From NCBI GenBank assembly GCA_963971225.1, contig OZ020269.1, forward strand, positions 106,835,486-106,899,485: a DNA stretch of 64,000 bases, written 5' to 3'. How positions within the stretch are numbered: the stretch's first letter is position 1; each line of letters opens with the position of its first letter. The stretch comes from Melieria omissa. Taxonomy: Eukaryota > Arthropoda > Insecta > Diptera > Ulidiidae. Positions 12,462 through 24,281 of the stretch are shown here, one piece after another. The position numbers and the translations under genes were made by a program. The notes under the pieces were generated by a model that was given only the letters and a program-made list of their open reading frames with translations, searched no databases and had not been told where the DNA came from.

Positions 12462-14100
12462 GCTTATTATTTCTGTTTTCAGTTTTTTTTTAATTGTTAA
12501 ATGTTTTCAATTTGTTTTAATTTTTCTATTTTTAGCTTTTCCACGTATTTTTTCTACTTGTTGTTTTCAATTTCTTCTGTTTTTTCGTAAAACAGAATTT
12601 CGTAATTTTTCGTAATTTAATATTTGCACTGAATTTCAATCGATATCGAATCGACCGCGCTGCACTAATCAGCCTACAAAAATATCTCACGCCAGCATCT
12701 TTACTGCTTTTCTGTGTGCTGCTTCTTCATTGTTTCGATGCTGGTCGCAGTGGCGTCTTAAGGCGACTCTGTAAATACTTCCGTTCTCAAGGATTTTCCG
12801 CCAACGGCGTCAGCCACACAGTTTGCAAGATTACGTTGCGGTTTCTCGCTTATCGCATTTTTTTGCGGCACGCATGCGACAACTACCTGATGTCGGCCGT
12901 CGCGTCGGCTGCAACGTTGCACATGCGCGGCCACTGCCACTGTCTGACACTTGGCCGGGTCTCAGCTGCGGCCAGTGTGCGTTCTTCTTCTTCCTCGTGT
13001 TCGCTTCCCTACGACTCATTGTCAGTTCGACAACCTCGACTCTTGTTCTTGTTGTTATTGTGTTTTGTTTTTATTATTGTTGCTTTGGTGCGCGGTTTGC
13101 TGCATTCATCTTAAGCGCATTAGGGCATCCATGGTTTTTGTTGTTGTCGCAGTTGGTTTGGTGGTTGCTGCATCGAAAATTTCCCTTTTTGCTTGCAGTT
13201 TTTTCTGGTTTTTTTTCATTATCTCCTTCGGCTCTGGACCACTTTTACTGCCATTATCTGCTTACTCGACTCCCCGTCGTCTTGTCACTCGTATAGTGTT
13301 GTTGCTACGCTGTCGGTGCTGCCGGTGTATCTGTTGCTGGCTGCTTGCTTCGTGGTCGACTTTGACCAACTTGCCGCATTCGGTGGCATAAGCACATAAA
13401 CACATACATACACACAAAGTCAGTCGTAGTTGGCGCAAGAATGCACTGCCTGCAACGTATCTGTTGCATCTGTCGTGCTTGTTGTTGTTATTGTTGTAGT
13501 GTGGCTGTTCTGGTAGGTATTTGTTGTTGTTGTTCTTGTTGCTTATTGTTTCTGTTTGCAGCAGACAATTGAACTTTGTGGTTGTTGTTATTGTAGTTGT
13601 TGCTGTCGTTTTGGTTTCCCTGATTGTTGTTGTTATTGTTGTTGTTCATATTATTGTTGCTATATCTGCTGCTGTTTGTAGCAACAACTGAATGTTGTGG
13701 TTGTTGTAGTTGGCAAAATTATTGTTGTTGCTTTATTTATTTTGGTTTCCTTGTTAGTTGCTGTTGTTGTTGTTCATATTTGTTGTTGTTGTTGAGTTGT
13801 CGCCAGTTGAGTTCATATTATTCCCAAATTTATGGTATTCATGTTGTTGTTGTTGTTGCTGCTGCTCCTGTTTCGAATGCTTCTGTTATGCTGTTGTTGT
13901 TGTTGTTGTCATTCTTACTCTTTTCTTATAAGGTTACGGGTTTTTGTTCCTCCTCTTTGTTGTTGCTTTTGTGTTTCCCATTGCAACCATTGTTGTTATT
14001 GTTGTTGTTGTTGCTTTTGCTGTCTACCATGCCGCATGCAACAGGCAGAGCAACAGTCATTACATTAGGTCAGTGTTCGCTGTGTGCACACATGTAATAA
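12462..14100. other. Noncoding DNA, T-rich then TTG/CTG-rich
   Basis: 12480-12640 is T-rich. 12650-13450 is GC-richer and unique. 13470-14040 is dominated by interrupted TTG triplets. The open frames of 130-157 codons here are Leu/Val/Cys-rich products of those triplets or have no domain, and I do not call them genes. Confidence 0.6.
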
Positions 14101-15782
14101 CACTAACAACAACAACAACACTGACAATAAGAACAATGAAACAACTGCAAGAAGACAAAAAAAACACCAACAACTGCCATTGAAATTGTTGCCACATTGC
14201 AACACAGATTTGCTTATCTTTGATTGCTGTTGCCGTTGCTGTTGTGGAAGAAGAGACGCAGTGAGCGGCGAAGGGGGCAAGAAAAAAACCCAACAAAGTT
14301 TTTATACGCTGCGTGCTTGTTGTTGTTTTTGTTTGTGTTTGCTGTGTATTGGCATTTTAATGAGAATTTAAATTTTTGGCCGAACGAACGAATTTGTTGC
14401 ACGTCGCGACGGTTCCCTCGGCGACTTGTGTGCAACATGTTGCTAACATTTTGCAAAAACCCAAATTTGTGAAATATTTGTGCAATGCTGCAATGTTGTT
14501 GTTGTCGTTGTTGTTGTTGTTAACAGAAAAATCACAAAAATTGCATGCAGCGCACGCAGCAAGTGGCAACTTCCGTGCATGCAACATGCGGTATTGTGGC
14601 TTTCGGCTGCTGTTGCTATTGCTGTCACTTTGACATTTCAATGCAGAAATGTGCGTGAGCTGTGACTGTTGCCCGCATTGCACATTAACTACGAGTTTGT
14701 GCTGCGCCCGTGGAACATGCAACATGCAACATGTGGGCATGCAACAGTTAAGTAAATGCGAAAAAAACTGCATAAATTACACGCTGCCAGCGATTGCAAT
14801 TGCAATTGCATTAACAATCACTAAAGTAGCAACAATAACAACAACAATAATGCAAGAAAAACGACATCAACAACAACAATGCACAGCATGTAATGAAAAT
14901 GCAGAATTTTTCCACACAAAGCACGCAATGCCCCACAGGCATGTTTGGTTGCACAAAGCGAAAAGCAACAACAACAAAAAAATCAACAACAACATTAACT
15001 CAAAATTTATTTTACTTTCTGGTTGGGTTTTTGTAAATTTTTTTTTATTTTGTTTTAATTTCTTAAAAATTTCTGTGCGCACATAGAAAATGGCTAATCA
15101 AGAAGTGTGACAGCAATAACAACAACAAAAACAACAAAAAACAACAACAGTAGACACACACTGACAGCGTAAATGCAGCTGCAAAACAACAACAATATTA
15201 AATGCCCATAAATAAAATGCAAACCGTGGTGAATATTAAGAATTTATTTGTGTTGTTGTTGTTGTTATTATTGTTATTATGAATATTATTGTGGTTGCAT
15301 TCGTTGTTGTTGTCGCTGAGTAGCTGTTTTATTTGTTGTTCTTGTTGTTGTTATGGCTTTTGCTGTGCACATACGAACAACGGTTCATTGACCAGCTGTG
15401 CCACAACAACAAAAACAACAACTATGACAATAATAACAAGAACAACAACCACTACTGGTCCCATACGCACATCGCTTGCTAAGAGTAACCACCTGAACAA
15501 CAACAACAACAACAACAACTCAACTTAATACTTACGGCAGCAATGGAATAAAAATTAACTTTTATGTTCTTTTTTTTTATTTAATTTTTATTTTATGCAT
15601 AAAAACTTAACTAATTCAAATAAGAGAACGTCACCAGGCGCAAAGGAATGCAATAAAATTCAGACGTAACGGTAAATCGCGTTTAGTATATGTTTGTATT
15701 TGTTGCTGTTGTAGGTGTCATGGTTTTAACTTGTGTTTTAAAAGATTTTGTCTACGTTCAGTAAACTTTCGAATATAAAAAA
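14101..15782. other. Noncoding DNA with AAC/CAA and TTG microsatellites
   Basis: AAC runs lie at 14103-14150, 14830-14880, 14965-15000, 15115-15150 and 15495-15525, with TTG runs at 14490-14525 and 15250-15320. GCAACATGCAACATG-type words cluster at 14560-14760. No coding region is supported. Confidence 0.6.
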
Positions 15783-15849
15783 TATATATGAGTTGTAATA
15801 AAAAAAAAACGAAAAACATTGTGTTTTCAATAAATGACTTCAGTAATCT

Positions 15850-16841
15850 ACATCTCGCGTTGTATAAGAGTGATCGGGTGACGTTAAATGTCGTTAGAGA
15901 AATAGGAACTCGTACTAAAAAACCTCTCAGACAGTTTTATGATTGCTTGAGTCAGTTTTGTTTGAGCGCTGGTCAAACATGGGCATTAGCAAAGAGAATA
16001 AGCGATAAGAGAAGAGAAAAAAACGTTTAAAAATGTGAATAGCCTTTACGACTTTAGAAACATAAGATTTCGTATTAAAAAAACATCTCAGACAATTTTA
16101 TGTTTGTTTTGTTTGAGCGCTCGTCAAACAGAGAATTTATAATAATTCAAGAGAATTACAGTCTTTTCTTGATAAAAGCGACTAAAAGATTAAAAAATGT
16201 TTATGACGTTAGACAGATAAGATTTCATACTAAAAAAACTTCTCAGACAGTTTTATGATTGGACCACCCAGTTTTGTTTGAGCGCTGGTTAAACATGGAC
16301 ATTAGTAAAGAGAAAATGCTCACAATTTATAGTCTTTTTTCGATAAAGACGACTAAAAATGTTTATAGTGTTTATTGTATTTATTTATTTATTGTTGTAT
16401 TAGGTAGATACGATTTCGTGCTAAAAAACGTTTTTGACAGTTTTGTGATTGTTTCACCCAGTTTTGTTTGAGTGCGCTTCAAAGATGGACACTAGCAAAG
16501 AGAAAATGCGCCACATTTTACAGTCTTTTGTCGATAAAGATGATTAAAAATTGGTAAACATTAGTAAGTTAAGATTTTGTACTAAAAAGACGTTTTACAC
16601 AGTTTTTTGATTGTTTCACCCAGTTTTGTTTGAGCGCTCGTCAAACATGGACAATAGTGAAGAGAAAATGCAAAAAATGCAAATTTTACAGTCCTTCCTC
16701 GGTAAAAGTAATTGAAAATGTGAATAATTTCTATGGCATTAGAAAGATAAGATTTCGTTGCTAAAAACACTTCTCAGACAGTTTTGTGATCGCTTGAATC
16801 ATTTTTGCTTGAACTCGCATCAAACATGATCACCAGCAACA
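15850..16841 (+). repeat. Six-copy tandem array of a mariner 5' end
   Basis: A unit of about 150-190 bases repeats about six times. Each unit contains AAGATTTC-ACTAAAAAA, then CTCAGACAGTTTT, then CAGTTTTGTTTGAGCGC and AAACATGGAC-ATTAG-AAAGAGAAAATG. The GTTTGAGCGC landmarks fall near 15957, 16106, 16274, 16465, 16626 and 16804. The ATG and following bases read like the first codons of a mariner transposase (MDISKEKM, then RHILQSFVDKD in the unit near 16484). Coding then continues into the transposase remnant at 16842. The array thus seems to be repeated copies of that element's leader and N-terminal codons. Confidence 0.7.
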
Positions 16842-17880
16842 AGGCTTTTTACAGCTTTTCTTCGTTAAAAGCGACTGAAAATATGAATAGTGTTTCTGAT
16901 TCGGATACAGTAACAGGCAATCGAGCGTCATTTTGGTTTTGTCGACTCTGTGCCGGTTGTTTTGATATCAAAGATACGCCTCGCTCTGGAAGATCAATCA
17001 AACAGTGGCTAACATTATGGAAATTCTCAACTCCGAACGCCTTGTAAGCACTGTTTCAACTGTCCAGAAATTAAACATTGCAAAAACGACCGTTTGGAAC
17101 AACCTAAATAATGCTGGATACAAAAAGGAGCTCAAGGTATGGGTGTAGCTTCATCACCCACTGTCCGGTGTTCTCGAAAAGCAGGAGACGCCTTTTGGGC
17201 AGCGGTGGACTGCCTCTCCCCGACCTTCTCATGGAAACCAGACAGTTCGGGGGGAGTGTGGACCCCTTATGCCTTCTACAATTCTTTTCCTTTCTCCGAC
17301 CATTCTTCTTTGGGCAAAATACAATGATCCCCATGGACAGAGTACTATGAAAGGCCTTTCTGTCGACTTTACTCGCAACATGATCGACGAATTTCTGAAC
17401 CGAATGATATCAGAAAGGATTTCCAATGTGTTTGGTAGAATTGACATGGAATCATCATCTATGAGTCATACAGTCCAACTCTTTGGATCTGCCGTGTCAG
17501 CAATTGGACCGTCTAAAGGAAAAAGTCGCCAAGGTTTGGAGTATAGAAGGGGAATTGTGGACAACACATCGATACTAAGTCTCCAGAAGCTTCAGGAACT
17601 TAGTTGGGAGGTTCTTATGCATCCATCTTAGAAACTGGACCTGGCACCAAGTGAAATCTACCTGTTTCTGATTGAAGTGAATGGCTTTGTTGGTGAAATA
17701 CTTGCAAGAACAGGTTTCAAAGACCCACTGTCCACATTTTTTCGTCAAAAGGGACAACAGTCTCAGTTGCTGGTCTCTCAAGCCTCATAAAAGCATGAGA
17801 ATAATAATGAAATCGCCTTCAAAACGGTGCATATTTTACCTAAGTCGGATGGTTCTAACTTTTTTAAATAGAAAGACCGA
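16788..17880 (+). pseudogene. Decayed mariner transposase
   Basis: Collinear pieces of a mariner transposase survive in shifting frames. At 16842-17010 the reading ATENMNSVSDSDTVTG...FDIKDTPRSGR matches the N-terminal DNA-binding half. At 17010-17145 MEILNSERLVSTVSTVQKL and TVWNNLNNAGYKKELKVWV match the second helix-turn-helix and linker. At 17390-17600 only traces of the catalytic core remain. At 17597-17690 LSWEVLMHPS, a stop, then LDLAPSEIYLF matches the region around the third catalytic aspartate; the usual DYH is changed to EIY. Many stops and frameshifts show it is dead. 17160-17390 does not align to the transposase by eye and may be a separate insertion. Confidence 0.8.
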
Positions 17881-17889
17881 CTGTCCCAG

Positions 17890-18180
17890 TTTTATGTATC
17901 CATCTTAGAAGCTGCACCTGACACCAAGTGACTTCCACCTGCTTTTGACTACAGTGAATGGCTTTGTTGGTGGAAATTTTCTTCAAGAGAAGTTTGCTAA
18001 GACCGACTGTCCCAATTTTTGTTGTCAAAAGGGTCAACAGTCTCAGTTTTTTGTCTCTCTAGCCTCATAGAAGCATGAGAAGCATAATGGAATAACTTTC
18101 AAAATGGTAACAAGTTATCGAACAAAACGGTGTATGTTTGAACTAAATTGGATCATTCTATCCATCTTCAAAAGCCTTAA
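17890..18180 (+). pseudogene. Second copy of the mariner 3' end
   Basis: This segment repeats the 3' part of the preceding pseudogene: CATCTTAGAA-CTG-ACCTG-CACCAAGTGA, AGTGAATGGCTTTGTTGGTG and the AGCCTCATA-AAGCATGAGAA block occur in the same order at about 17620-17800 and 17900-18085. It reads as HLTPSDFHLLL and TVNGFVGGNF, which is mariner C-terminal sequence. It is a tandem duplication with later divergence. It carries stops and frameshifts and has no function as protein. Confidence 0.75.
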
Positions 18181-18339
18181 ACTCGTGATCGCATATTTTG
18201 AAAGGTTTTTATGACCTGGAGACTTGTCTTTGGGGTTCTAAACTTTTAGGTTCTTGGTTTCTTTTGGTACTTTGCAATTGTGTGGCAAAGTGGGGTCCTC
18301 ATAGTTTCTCAGAATTAGATTTACTGAGTTCATAGTTCA

Positions 18340-19150
18340 TCAGTTGGGCGGTTTTTTGTGTTGAAAATTTACTAAGGGATTCTCCGGGTCTTTCAATCTT
18401 TAGGGAGTTTAGATGGTTCATTAGTTGCAGCCTTTCATGTATTGAAAATCTTTAGGTTTTCTCAGAGTCTTTCGGTTATTAGGAAGTTCAGACAGTTCAG
18501 TAGTTGTGTTGTTTTTTATTTTGAAAATTTACTAAGGGTTTTCTCAGAGTCTTTCGATCTTTAGGAACTTCATACAGTTCAGTAACCTTGTTGTTTCTTG
18601 TATTGAAAATTTACTTAGGGTTTTCTCAGAGTCTCTCTCGATCTTTAGGAAGTTCAGATGTTCAGAAGTTTTGTTGTTTCTTGTATTGAAAACTTACTTA
18701 TGGTTTTTTGTTTTAAGTCTTTTGATCTTTAGGAACTTCAGACAGTTCAGTAGTTTTGTTGTTTCTTGTATTGAAAATTTACTAAGGGTTTCTCAGATTC
18801 TTTTGATCTTTAGGAACTTCAGACAGTTCAGTAGTTTTCGACCTGTAGGAAGTTCAGATAGCTCAGTACTTTTGTTGTTTCTTGCATTGAAAATTTACTT
18901 AGAGTTTTCTCAGACTCTTTCTATCTTTAGGAACTTCAGACAGTTTAGTAGTTGTGCTGTTTCTTGTTTTGAAAATTTACTTAGGGTTTTCTCAGAGTCT
19001 TTTGATCTTTAGGAACTTCAGACAGTTTAGTAGTTTTGTTGTTCCTTGTTTTGAAAATTACTAAGGGTTTTCTCAAAGTCTTTCGACCTTTAGGAACTTC
19101 AGACAGTTCAGTAGTTGTGTCCTTTCTTTTGTTGAAATTATTAAGGTTTT
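18340..19150. repeat. Tandem array, unit about 82-83 bp, about ten copies
   Basis: Each unit carries TTGAAAATTTACT, AGGGTTTTCTCAGAGTCTTT, CGATCTTTAGGAACTTCAG and ACAGTTCAGTAGTTTTGTTG. TTGAAAAT landmarks recur at about 82-base steps from 18362 to 19050. Copies are well preserved compared with the 4.1-kb array. The 113-codon open frame at 18671-19012 is a reading through three or four units. Confidence 0.85.
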
Positions 19151-20465
19151 CTCGTCTTCTCGTTTTCGGTCTTTAGACGACAATTTGGTCCATTCCGGTC
19201 TTTTCCAACTATTCACCATCTCGCCACTGTTCACCTTAACATCAACACTTCTTCTTTTTCTTAAGCTTTATTTTACATTAAATTTGCCTCAACTTTCATG
19301 CTTTAATTTTCATATTTTCCGCTTGTTGTCGGTTATTTTTTCGCCGCTATTGCTGCGGCACCGTCGAACGTCAGCTCAGCGGTGACGTTTAAGCAAATTG
19401 CTGAAACGGCAAATTGTCAAGTCAGAAAAATGCTTCCACTTATTAGACAAACGCCGCTAATCGCATTTCCGGCAGTAATTAAAATTTGCGCCTGCTCGAC
19501 ATCGCCTCAGCAATGGCCACAGATGGCCGACGGTGCGGCGAAGGTTAAAGACAGACGCACAGCGGAACAGGTTCGAAATGTATGGTGGAAAATTGCTCGC
19601 TGCCATTTTCAATTTATTTTGATTTTAATAAAATTATGCGCTCAGGCTATAAGCAATTTCCGCCGTGCAATTGCAACACAGCACCAACCCGAACGAAAAT
19701 CAGCAACACGCAGCACAAAACGGGGGACTGGCGGCCGTCAAGGAGTTACTGGCTGCAACAGCGGCGAGGGGAACTTAATTCATATGTCTCTGTATGTGTG
19801 TGTGTGTGTGCTGTTTGCAATTCTAAGCGCTGCAGTCAACATAGCAACAACATGTTGGATTGAATGGCCGGGGGGTGTGGCGCTGTGTGCGTGTGTGTCT
19901 GCTTTCCTGTTGCGCGTTCATTCTCTCAGCCGGCCGCACTGTCCGCGAACGGCGAATGCACTTTGCAGCGCAAACACTTCCGCATCGACGTTCGACCATA
20001 TTCCAGCGCAGCCAACATTAGAAGAGAAAGAAGAAGCAAATGCCGCCTAAGTAGCGGCCAAATACCAAAAGCAAAGCGAATAAAAACGTAGCGAAAGGCG
20101 GCCGGGAATTGCCGCTTGGCGCTGCAATCAAAATGCGCCGAGGCGTAACGCTGCTTGGGGAATGCCGCGTGCGTAGCGTAAAGAATGAGTGAAAAAAAAC
20201 TTACAACAAAAACCATAAAAATGGCGCCAAACAAATAAAAATATGAAATTGTTGCAAGTGGGAGAGTAGTTATTAAAAAAAATTATAGTAATAATAATAA
20301 AAAAACCCTAACCTATAAATAATTAAACTGCCGCATTCAAATGTCTTTGTTGGCTTTTGACTTTGATTAAAAGTAACAACAACAACACGCGTTTATCACT
20401 GCGGATAATTGAAATTATAACAATAGAATTCTTGAAATTGCACAAAAAAAAAAAATTTTAAATTC
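19151..20465. other. Unique, GC-richer noncoding block
   Basis: This is one of the least repetitive parts of the window. It includes a 222-codon + strand open frame (19382-20050) with no recognisable domain, a low-complexity CVCVCV stretch from a GT run and no typical coding feel, so I do not call it. A small CG-rich patch with GGCGCCAA words lies at 20080-20230. Confidence 0.55.
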
Positions 20466-21645
20466 CATAAACTTTCCACGTTAACCCTTCAGTGATTGAA
20501 TGCATTTCTTTCAATATTTTGTTGAGCAACTATTTCCTTGTTCTCAACGCAACTTTTTAACTTCTCACGCACTTTAAACCTTTAGCGCTTAAAAGCTTTT
20601 TTCAAATTTTTTTGAGCAACTTTTTGGTTATTTTTAATTTTTTTTAACAAATTTTTCCTTGTTTTCATCGAAACTTTTTTAATTTTCAGGCATTTTAACC
20701 CTTAAGTGTCTGTGCATGCTTTTTTAATACTGTTTTGAGTTAATTTTTCCTTGTTTTCAACGCAACTTTTCAACTTCTCAGGCACTTTTACCCTTTAGTG
20801 CTTGAATGTTTTTTTCAAATTTTATTGAGCAACTTTTTGGTTTGTTTTTTATTTTTTCAGTAACTTTTTCCTTGTTTTCATCGCAAGTTTTTAAGTCCTG
20901 ACGCACTTTAACGCTTTAACCCTGTAGTGCTTGATTGCTTTTTTCCAATTTTTTAGGAACTTTTTCCTTTTTTTTATTTTTTGGAGCAATTTTTTCCTTG
21001 TTTTCAACGCAACTTTCCAACTTTTCAGGCACTTTAACCCTTTAGTGCCTCATTGCATGATTTTTTAATACTTTGTTGAGTAAATGTTTGCTTCAATCAA
21101 CGCAACTTTTCAACTTCTTACGAATTTTAACCCTTTAGCGCTTGAATGCTTTTTCAAAATGTTTGACGAACTTTTTCCTTGTTTTTTCAGATTTTTGTGA
21201 GCATTTTTTCCCTTGTTTTCAGCGCAACTTTTTAACTTTTCAGACACTTTAACCCTTTAGTGTCTGAATGCATGTTTTTTTAATACTGTTTTGAGTAAAT
21301 TTTTCCCTTAACCCTTAATGCTTTTCTGCAAATTTTTTAAACAACTTTTTTGTGGTTTTTTGTTTTAATTTTTGTTAACTTTTTTGATAAGTTTTTTCTT
21401 CTCTTTCAGCGCAACTTATCATTTACTTACGCTCTTTAACTCTTCAGTGCCTGAATGCATGTTTTTTTTTACTTTTGTTTTAGTAACTTTTCCTTTGTTC
21501 CGAGGCACTTTAACCGTTTAGTGCCTGAACGCGTCTTTTTTCAATATTTTTTTGAGTTTATTTTTCGTTGGTTTTAGCCACATATTGAAACTTCTCACGC
21601 ACTTTAACCCTTTAGTGCCTGAACGCATTAAATGTTTTTTCAAGA
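20466..21645. repeat. Tandem array, unit about 90-125 bp, about ten copies
   Basis: Each unit contains TTTTCAACGCAACTTTTCAACTT, CTCA-GCACTTTAACCC, TTTAGTGCCTGAATGCAT and a T-rich stretch ending GAGCAACTTTTTCCTTG. Landmarks CAACGCAACT or variants recur near 20547, 20669, 20758, 20879, 21007, 21099, 21220 and 21410. Divergence is substantial. No gene. Confidence 0.82.
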
Positions 21646-22265
21646 AATTTTTAAAGCCTTTTTTTCATAGTTTTTGAAAATTTTATAATTTATAATTAAT
21701 TAAAAGAATTTTTTTAATGAAATTTCAATATTTCGAAAATTTAAAAAATTTTACATCATAGAACATTTTGGCCGAATTTTCTGACATCAAATTTTGTTTC
21801 GGAAAACCTTTCTGCAAAACGCATGTTTTAATAATATTTGAAAATTTTGTAATTAATAATAAATAATACAAAAATTTTTTATTGAAATTTCAAATAAGAT
21901 TTCGAAAATTTAAAACATTTTACATCATAGAACATTTTGGTCGAATTTTCTGACATCAAATTTTGTTTCGGAAAAGCTTTCTGCAAAAAACATTTTTTCA
22001 TAATTTTTGAAAATTTTATAATCAATAATTTATTTTAAAAATATTTTTTTTTTGGAAATTTCAGTATTGTACATCATAAAACATTTTTGTGGAATATTCT
22101 GACTTAAAAAAAACTAAAAAAACTTTTTGCACAAAGCCTTTGTGCATAATTTTGGAAATTTTTATAATTGATAAAAATTAAAAAAAAACTTTTTTAAAAA
22201 AATTTCAATATAAGATTTCATAGAACATTTTGGCCGAATTTTCTGATATCAAATTTTGTGTCGGA
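21646..22265. repeat. Second tandem array, unit about 140-180 bp, 3-4 copies
   Basis: Units share TTTTACATCATAGAACATTTT, GGCCGAATTTTCTGACATC and AAATTTTGTTTCGGAAAA, followed by an AT-rich segment with TAATTAATAATTAATT-type words. Landmarks lie near 21752, 21930, 22070 and 22218. This is a different sequence from the array that ends just before it. Confidence 0.8.
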
Positions 22266-23773
22266 GAAACTTTTTGCAAAAAGTGTTAAAAAATGTGCGT
22301 TAAGGTGTTAATGGTTCTGAGGCTTCTGTCCCCTTCAGCCTTTTGTCCCTTCTGGATTCTTCTTCTGATGCTTCTGCCTTCCCTTTCATTTGGTTTAGTC
22401 AAGCTTCTCTTCTCTTCTTCTTATCCTTCTGGCTTCACTTCCCTTTCTTTTTGCTTAGTTGAGCTTCTGTTTTATCTGCATTTCCGGCTTTGACATCCAC
22501 AAACCATGAAAGCTTCTTAATTTACTTTCTTCTCGTCTCGTCGCTTCATTTCCCCCTCACACCACGGTCGGGACTATTCAACGTCGGCTGCTGCTGTCGC
22601 CTCATCCAATGCTGACGTCTTCTGTCTGTTTAGGTGCTCCTTACGTTCTTTACGCACGTTGCTTGATTTTCATACATTTATGAAACTTCTTTTTATTTTT
22701 ATTTTTCTTCATGATAATCTACGACAACGCCGACCAACTGTGCGCGGTCCCTCATAAACTTGGCACGCACGCAACACGCCCAACGAATACGCGCCGCACT
22801 TATGGACTCCACACACTCTGCCCGCAGTTACAGTTACAAGTGCAAGGCACACAAATGCTCACACACACACTCATATTTATTAAAATTAATGAAAAAATGC
22901 ATGCACACACACAGAGACATTTGTGTGTAATAATATTTCATAATCGTTATAAATTGTGTGGTGGTGCCAACAGCAACGCACCGCTGCCGCTGCCACTGCC
23001 ACCGCTGGCTCTATTCTTCCATCCATCCTTGCTTCCCTCCTGCCTTCCATCCTTCCATCCATCCATCCATCCATCCACTCACTCATCCGTCCATGCGCAC
23101 AGCTGTCTCTCAGCTGCTTAGCGCACTGTCACTGCAACAACAACAACACATATACACACCGGCAACCGCACAAACCGGCTGTCGGGGGCATGGCCCGCGC
23201 AACCGGGGCCAAGCCCCAACGCCGAGCTGCGCAAATTCTCTGGTTTCTTGTCGTCGACTTTGCGTTGGACGTTGCTCGTTCGGCTGGTGTCATTGTGCCT
23301 TTGATTGTCGGCACAGTTAGCGGCAGTGTGTGTGTGTGTGAGTGAGTGTGTGTGAGTGTTGACTACACGCCCGGTGCGTGTGCACCGCATCAGCTGCACG
23401 CTGTGTTGTCCCCTTTTGCGTTGGGCTGCAATAGCAATTTTCAATTTATCAGCTTAGCGACATTTGTTGTTATTGTTGTTGTTGCCTGGCTGCGCTAATA
23501 AAAACTGCATTAGCTGCATGCGGCTCGACGACAAATTGGCGAAATTCCATTCGATTCGATTTCGTGTGGCATCTTTTCTTAATGTTTTATGAGACAAATT
23601 TTATAGATAATTTTCCTCTTTATTGTTTTCCTCATAAGAGAATGTTGTTGTTGTTGTTGCTGTGCCTATTGAATGCAGTGAAAACTTGAAAAGTGCTGAG
23701 AGCAAAAGTGCGTAGAGTTTTTGTTTGGTCAGAGGTTTTGTGGTTCTATCACTTAAAAAAAAGTGAGGTTAGG
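22266..23773. other. Noncoding DNA with simple repeats
   Basis: Pyrimidine-rich CTTCT words lie at 22310-22480, a CATC/ATCC tetranucleotide run at about 23010-23092 and a GT/GTGA run at 23320-23360. Open frames of 108-136 codons overlap the simple repeats and show no domain. Confidence 0.6.
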
Positions 23774-24281
23774 ACAGAACAGCTCAACTATGCTCGCGTA
23801 GGCCAAAGAAAATCAGAGTCGGAGACGCAACTAAAATCGTTTTTGATGTTTGTTTGATCAAAATTTGTCAATCTTTCTTGTGCTCTATGAATCTTCTAGA
23901 GTTTTTTGAGCATTTTTAAACATAAATCAGTGTCTTAGATGCGCTTAAACCATTGTAAACCATAAGTCAGCTTTCCCTCTTACTCTCACAAAAATCTTTT
24001 TTCAAACATGTGTCATGCAGAAAACAGAAAACAGAACAGCTCAACTATGCTCGCGTAGGCCAAAGAAAATCAGAGTCGGAGACGCAACTAAAATCGTTTT
24101 TGATGTTTGTTTGATCAAAATTTGTCAATCTTTCTTGTGCTCTATGAATCTTCTAGAGTTTTTTGAGCATTTTTAAACATAAATCAGTGTCTTAGATGCG
24201 CTTAAACCATTGTAAACCATAAGTCAGCTTTCCCTCTTACTCTCACAAAAATCTTTTTTCAAACATGTGTCATGCAGAAAA
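23774..24281. repeat. Perfect tandem duplication, 257-bp period
   Basis: The block beginning ACAGAACAGCTCAACTATGC at 23774 is repeated starting at 24031. By eye the two copies are identical over about 250 bases, ending at GCAGAAAA. The lack of divergence means a very recent duplication or an assembly artefact. Confidence 0.9.

Noticed and set aside
17160..17390. Possible second retroelement fragment inside the mariner remnant (CCCCATGGACAGAGTACTAT)
   Set aside because: Some resemblance to the 28.35-kb poly(A) insertion, but the match is too short to support without alignment.
18340..19150. Regularly spaced direct repeats resembling a CRISPR array
   Set aside because: The whole unit repeats, with no unique spacers and no cas genes; the organism is a eukaryote.
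19382..20050. 222-codon + strand open frame
   Set aside because: No recognisable domain, contains a CVCVCV run from a GT microsatellite, and lies in GC-richer DNA where stops are rarer. Conservation in a related fly would be needed to reconsider.
22610..22640. CTTCTGTCTGTTTAG followed by GTGCTC
   Set aside because: The acceptor side is good but GTGCTC is a weak donor, so it does not make a convincing ratchet point.
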